From NCBI GenBank assembly GCA_018829455.1, contig JAHJUB010000018.1, positions 1 through 7,287 of the forward strand: a stretch of 7,287 nt of DNA, written 5' to 3'. Each line of letters opens with the position of its first letter. Positions within the stretch are counted from its first letter, which is position 1. This document shows, piece by piece, positions 5,426 through 7,287 of this stretch. Position numbers and translations under genes: made by a program. The notes beneath the pieces are model-generated. The model searched no databases, was not told the DNA's origin, and saw nothing but the letters and a program-made list of their open reading frames with translations. Source of the stretch: Candidatus Omnitrophota bacterium. Its GTDB lineage: Bacteria; Ratteibacteria; UBA8468; MWAK01.

Positions 5426-6304
5426 ATGACTATTACCGAAAGCCAGGAATTACTGCTCAAGGCGGTTAAGGCAAATCGTCTGGCAGCCGCTTACCTGATT
5501 GTCGGCGCGGAAAAAGAAGAGAGGCGCACGCTGGCCAAATTTTTGACGCAGGCGCTTTTCTGCTCCGAAATCACACCGGGCTCTTTGCCCTGTAACCATT
5601 GTTCTGTCTGCCGGAGGGTGGCCGAAGAGAAGCACCCTGATTTGTTTATTATCCAGGGCGAAGGTGTAAAAGGGTTTCTTTCCATTGACCAGGTCAGACA
5701 GTTGAAATCGGAGATTTACCTTTCCCCCTATCAGGCGGAATACCGGGTTTATCTTCTGGAAATAGAAGCCATCCGGGATGAAGCCGCCAATGCTTTCCTG
5801 AAGACCCTGGAAGAACCGCCTAAAACAGCAATTATCATAATCCTCTCTCAGACCGAGCGGGAATTTTTACCCACCATCCTCTCCCGGCTCGCTAAAATCC
5901 GTTTGCCGGAACCGCCAATTACGGTTTCAAATCTGCAATACCTTACGAGCATCGCCGGTCTTTCCTGGCAGGAGCCATCCGAGATTTTTAAACTGGCAAA
6001 AGAGATGGCTGATGCTGAAGAAGAGGACTTGAAATTATTGCTGAAAGACATTATCGCCGGCTTGCGGATATCCCTGGAATTTAAGGAAGGCCTGCGTTCC
6101 AGCCAGGAGACGCCGGAAACGATGGTAAAGATTGCGGGTAAGGCGAAGAATACCGGTGAACTCCGCGCTCTTTTGGAAAAGGCGCTGGGCCGGCGGCAGG
6201 ATGTTTTGCGGGGAAGGGTAACAACCCGACTCGCCCTGGAAACACTTCTAATCCCCCTGTCAGAACCGGCTCACCCTATTACTCCCCCTGAACGGGGGAG
6301 GTAA
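5426..6304 (+). CDS. holB: DNA polymerase III delta-prime subunit (clamp loader)
   Basis: Delta-prime is the stator subunit of the clamp loader that places the sliding clamp on primed DNA. From ATG 5426 the product is 292 aa. The AAA+ fold is recognisable but catalytically degenerate: the P-loop position reads VGAEKEERRTLA (26-37) with no GK(S/T), and the Walker B position reads YLLEIEAI (109-116) without the usual aspartate. Conserved features are four zinc-module cysteines at 46, 56, 59 and 62 followed by HPD (70-72), NAFLKTLEEPP (122-132), and SQTEREFLPTILSR (141-154) with the SR arginine-finger position. Loss of the P-loop fits a delta-prime rather than a tau/gamma subunit. A TTG at 5393 is in frame, but its extra codons are partly repeat sequence, so I prefer the ATG, although neither has a good ribosome binding site. 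The last residues (about HPITPPERGR) come from a palindromic repeat. Confidence 0.9.
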   Translation: MTITESQELLLKAVKANRLAAAYLIVGAEKEERRTLAKFLTQALFCSEITPGSLPCNHCSVCRRVAEEKHPDLFIIQGEGVKGFLSIDQVRQLKSEIYLSPYQAEYRVYLLEIEAIRDEAANAFLKTLEEPPKTAIIIILSQTEREFLPTILSRLAKIRLPEPPITVSNLQYLTSIAGLSWQEPSEIFKLAKEMADAEEEDLKLLLKDIIAGLRISLEFKEGLRSSQETPETMVKIAGKAKNTGELRALLEKALGRRQDVLRGRVTTRLALETLLIPLSEPAHPITPPERGR

Positions 6305-6326
6305 GGTGGGGGTGTAGGGCCTTACC
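6272..6326. repeat. GC-rich palindromic repeat overlapping the holB 3' end
   Basis: CTCCCCC (6282-6288) and GGGGGAG (6294-6300) form a perfect 7-bp stem around a 5-nt loop. GGTAAGG (6300-6306) and CCTTACC (6320-6326) form a second 7-bp stem sharing base 6300. A run of five G at 6308-6312 could compete for the C-run, giving alternative folds. The holB stop TAA (6302-6304) lies inside the second stem. There is no T-run, so a classical terminator is not supported, though the structure could still affect transcript ends. The composition resembles dispersed intergenic palindromes seen in many uncultured bacteria. Confidence 0.6.
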
Positions 6327-6377
6327 AAACGCAAGTAGTATTGCATTTAGTAATACTATATGGTAATATAGTTGCAT

Positions 6378-7287
6378 ATGGTAAAAAGGCATTATTGGAT
6401 AAACAAGATTGAAGAAGCCTGGAAACGACGTTCAATCGTCTGGTTGTCAGGGGTCAGGCGGTCCGGGAAAACTTTTCTCTGCCGCAGTTTAGAAAACGTT
6501 GAATACTTTGATTGCGAACGTCCCAGTGTGCGGCAACAAATAGAGGATGCCGAATCATTTTTATCGGCGGCTAAAGGCAGGATTGTGCTGGATGAAATCC
6601 ACCGGCTTTCCAACCCAACCGAACTTTTAAAGATTGCCGCCGACCATTTCCCGAAGATTAAAATCATTGCCACCGGTTCTTCCACCATTCAGGCCTCCAA
6701 AAAATTCCGGGATACTCTGACCGGGCGAAAAGAAGAACTGTATCTTTTGCCGATGATAAGCGAAGACCTTGTTTTTTTCGGCAACGCCGAACTTAAGCAT
6801 CGTTTTTTGCACGGGGGATTGCCGCCGTTTTTCCTGAGCGATGATTTGCCGGAGAAGGATTTCCAGGAATGGATGGATTCTTACTGGGCAAAAGATATTC
6901 AGGAGTTGTTCCGGTTAGAGCGGCGTTATTCTTTCCAGAAATTTCTGGAACTTCTTTTTGTCAACAGCGGCGGCATCTTTGAAGCCACCCGGTATGCCAA
7001 GCCGTGCGAAATAAGCCGGACCACAGTTTCCAATTATCTCGCCGTTTTGGAGCATACCTCTTCCGTTTATATATTAAGGCCTTTTTCCACCTATCGGCCG
7101 ACCGAAATCATTTCTGCTTCCAAGGTTTATGCGTTTGACACCGGTTTCGTTTGTTATTACCGGGGTTGGCATGAACTAAGGCCGGCGGACTTAGGGATTC
7201 TTTGGGAACATTACGTCCTCAATGAAATAATAGCCAGAACCCAAAGTTGGGATATTCGTTACTGGCGGGACAAGCAGGGTCACGAAA
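6378..7287 (+). CDS. AAA_14/DUF4143-type ATPase (3' end missing)
   Basis: The frame is open from ATG 6378 to the window edge, giving 303 residues with no stop. The layout is that of the AAA_14 plus DUF4143 ATPases: Walker A GVRRSGKT (25-32), Walker B IVLDEI (69-74), sensor-like ATGSS (98-102), LTGRKEELYLLP (114-125), a winged-helix-like stretch SRTTVSNYLAVLEHTSSVYIL (213-233), then KVYAFDTGFV (249-258), LWEHYVLNEII (275-285) and RYWRDKQGHE (294-303), where the nuclease-like C-terminal fold begins. Relatives are near 380-400 aa, so roughly a fifth is missing. The cellular role of this abundant family is not established. An in-frame TTG at 6372 is the only other start, because TAG lies at 6369-6371. 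No ribosome binding site is visible. The gene is probably accessory and unrelated to holB. Confidence 0.88.
   Translation, partial: MVKRHYWINKIEEAWKRRSIVWLSGVRRSGKTFLCRSLENVEYFDCERPSVRQQIEDAESFLSAAKGRIVLDEIHRLSNPTELLKIAADHFPKIKIIATGSSTIQASKKFRDTLTGRKEELYLLPMISEDLVFFGNAELKHRFLHGGLPPFFLSDDLPEKDFQEWMDSYWAKDIQELFRLERRYSFQKFLELLFVNSGGIFEATRYAKPCEISRTTVSNYLAVLEHTSSVYILRPFSTYRPTEIISASKVYAFDTGFVCYYRGWHELRPADLGILWEHYVLNEIIARTQSWDIRYWRDKQGHE

Noticed and set aside
6282..6300. Intrinsic terminator after holB.
   Set aside because: The GC-rich stem is strong but lies within the coding end and is not followed by a T-run, so it is reported as a palindromic repeat instead.
1..7287. Search for CRISPR arrays, retron-like RNA, rRNA and toxin-antitoxin pairs.
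   Set aside because: There are no regularly spaced direct repeats, no reverse transcriptase, no rRNA-like segment and no paired small genes. The Bro-N and AAA genes are far apart and do not form a recognisable pair.

Overview
This window most likely comes from the chromosome of an anaerobic, probably uncultured bacterium of intermediate GC content. The anaerobic lifestyle is inferred from a 2-oxoacid:ferredoxin oxidoreductase gamma-subunit gene and a PflX-type radical SAM gene. The bacterial assignment rests on priA, a bacterial-type tmk and the clamp-loader delta-prime gene. GTG and TTG starts are used, and overlapping genes suggest translational coupling. The palindromic spacer repeats resemble those of poorly cultured candidate phyla, but the phylum cannot be fixed from this sequence alone.

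Layout. Bases 3-77 hold the tail of an unrecognised gene. Bases 78-526 carry no convincing gene. They contain two hairpins and then a 270-bp element (252-521) with near-perfect 22-bp terminal inverted repeats, which looks like a MITE and sits directly against the start codon of the next gene. A compact block follows: the oxidoreductase gamma subunit (527-1078), priA (1071-3071) and a PflX-like radical SAM gene (3071-3931), joined by overlaps of 8 nt and 1 nt. An AT-rich Bro-N/antirepressor-like gene (3991-4581) lies between this block and tmk (4673-5302). Its C-terminus looks truncated, and it appears to be an insertion. After tmk comes a cruciform-forming palindromic repeat (5303-5356), then the DNA polymerase III delta-prime gene (5426-6304), whose last codons and stop lie in a second GC-rich palindromic repeat. 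From 6378 to the window edge runs an incomplete AAA_14/DUF4143-type ATPase.

How the genes fit together. priA (replication restart), tmk (dTTP supply) and holB (clamp loading) form a DNA-replication cluster, joined to two redox genes. The spacers have been colonised by small elements: a putative MITE, two palindromic repeat families and an antirepressor-like gene. No complete defence system, CRISPR array, rRNA or tRNA gene was found. The observations most worth a second look are the MITE abutting a start codon, the Bro-N gene with a probable 3' frameshift, palindromes recruited into the end of holB and into its putative promoter, and the DEEF variant of the PriA helicase motif II.
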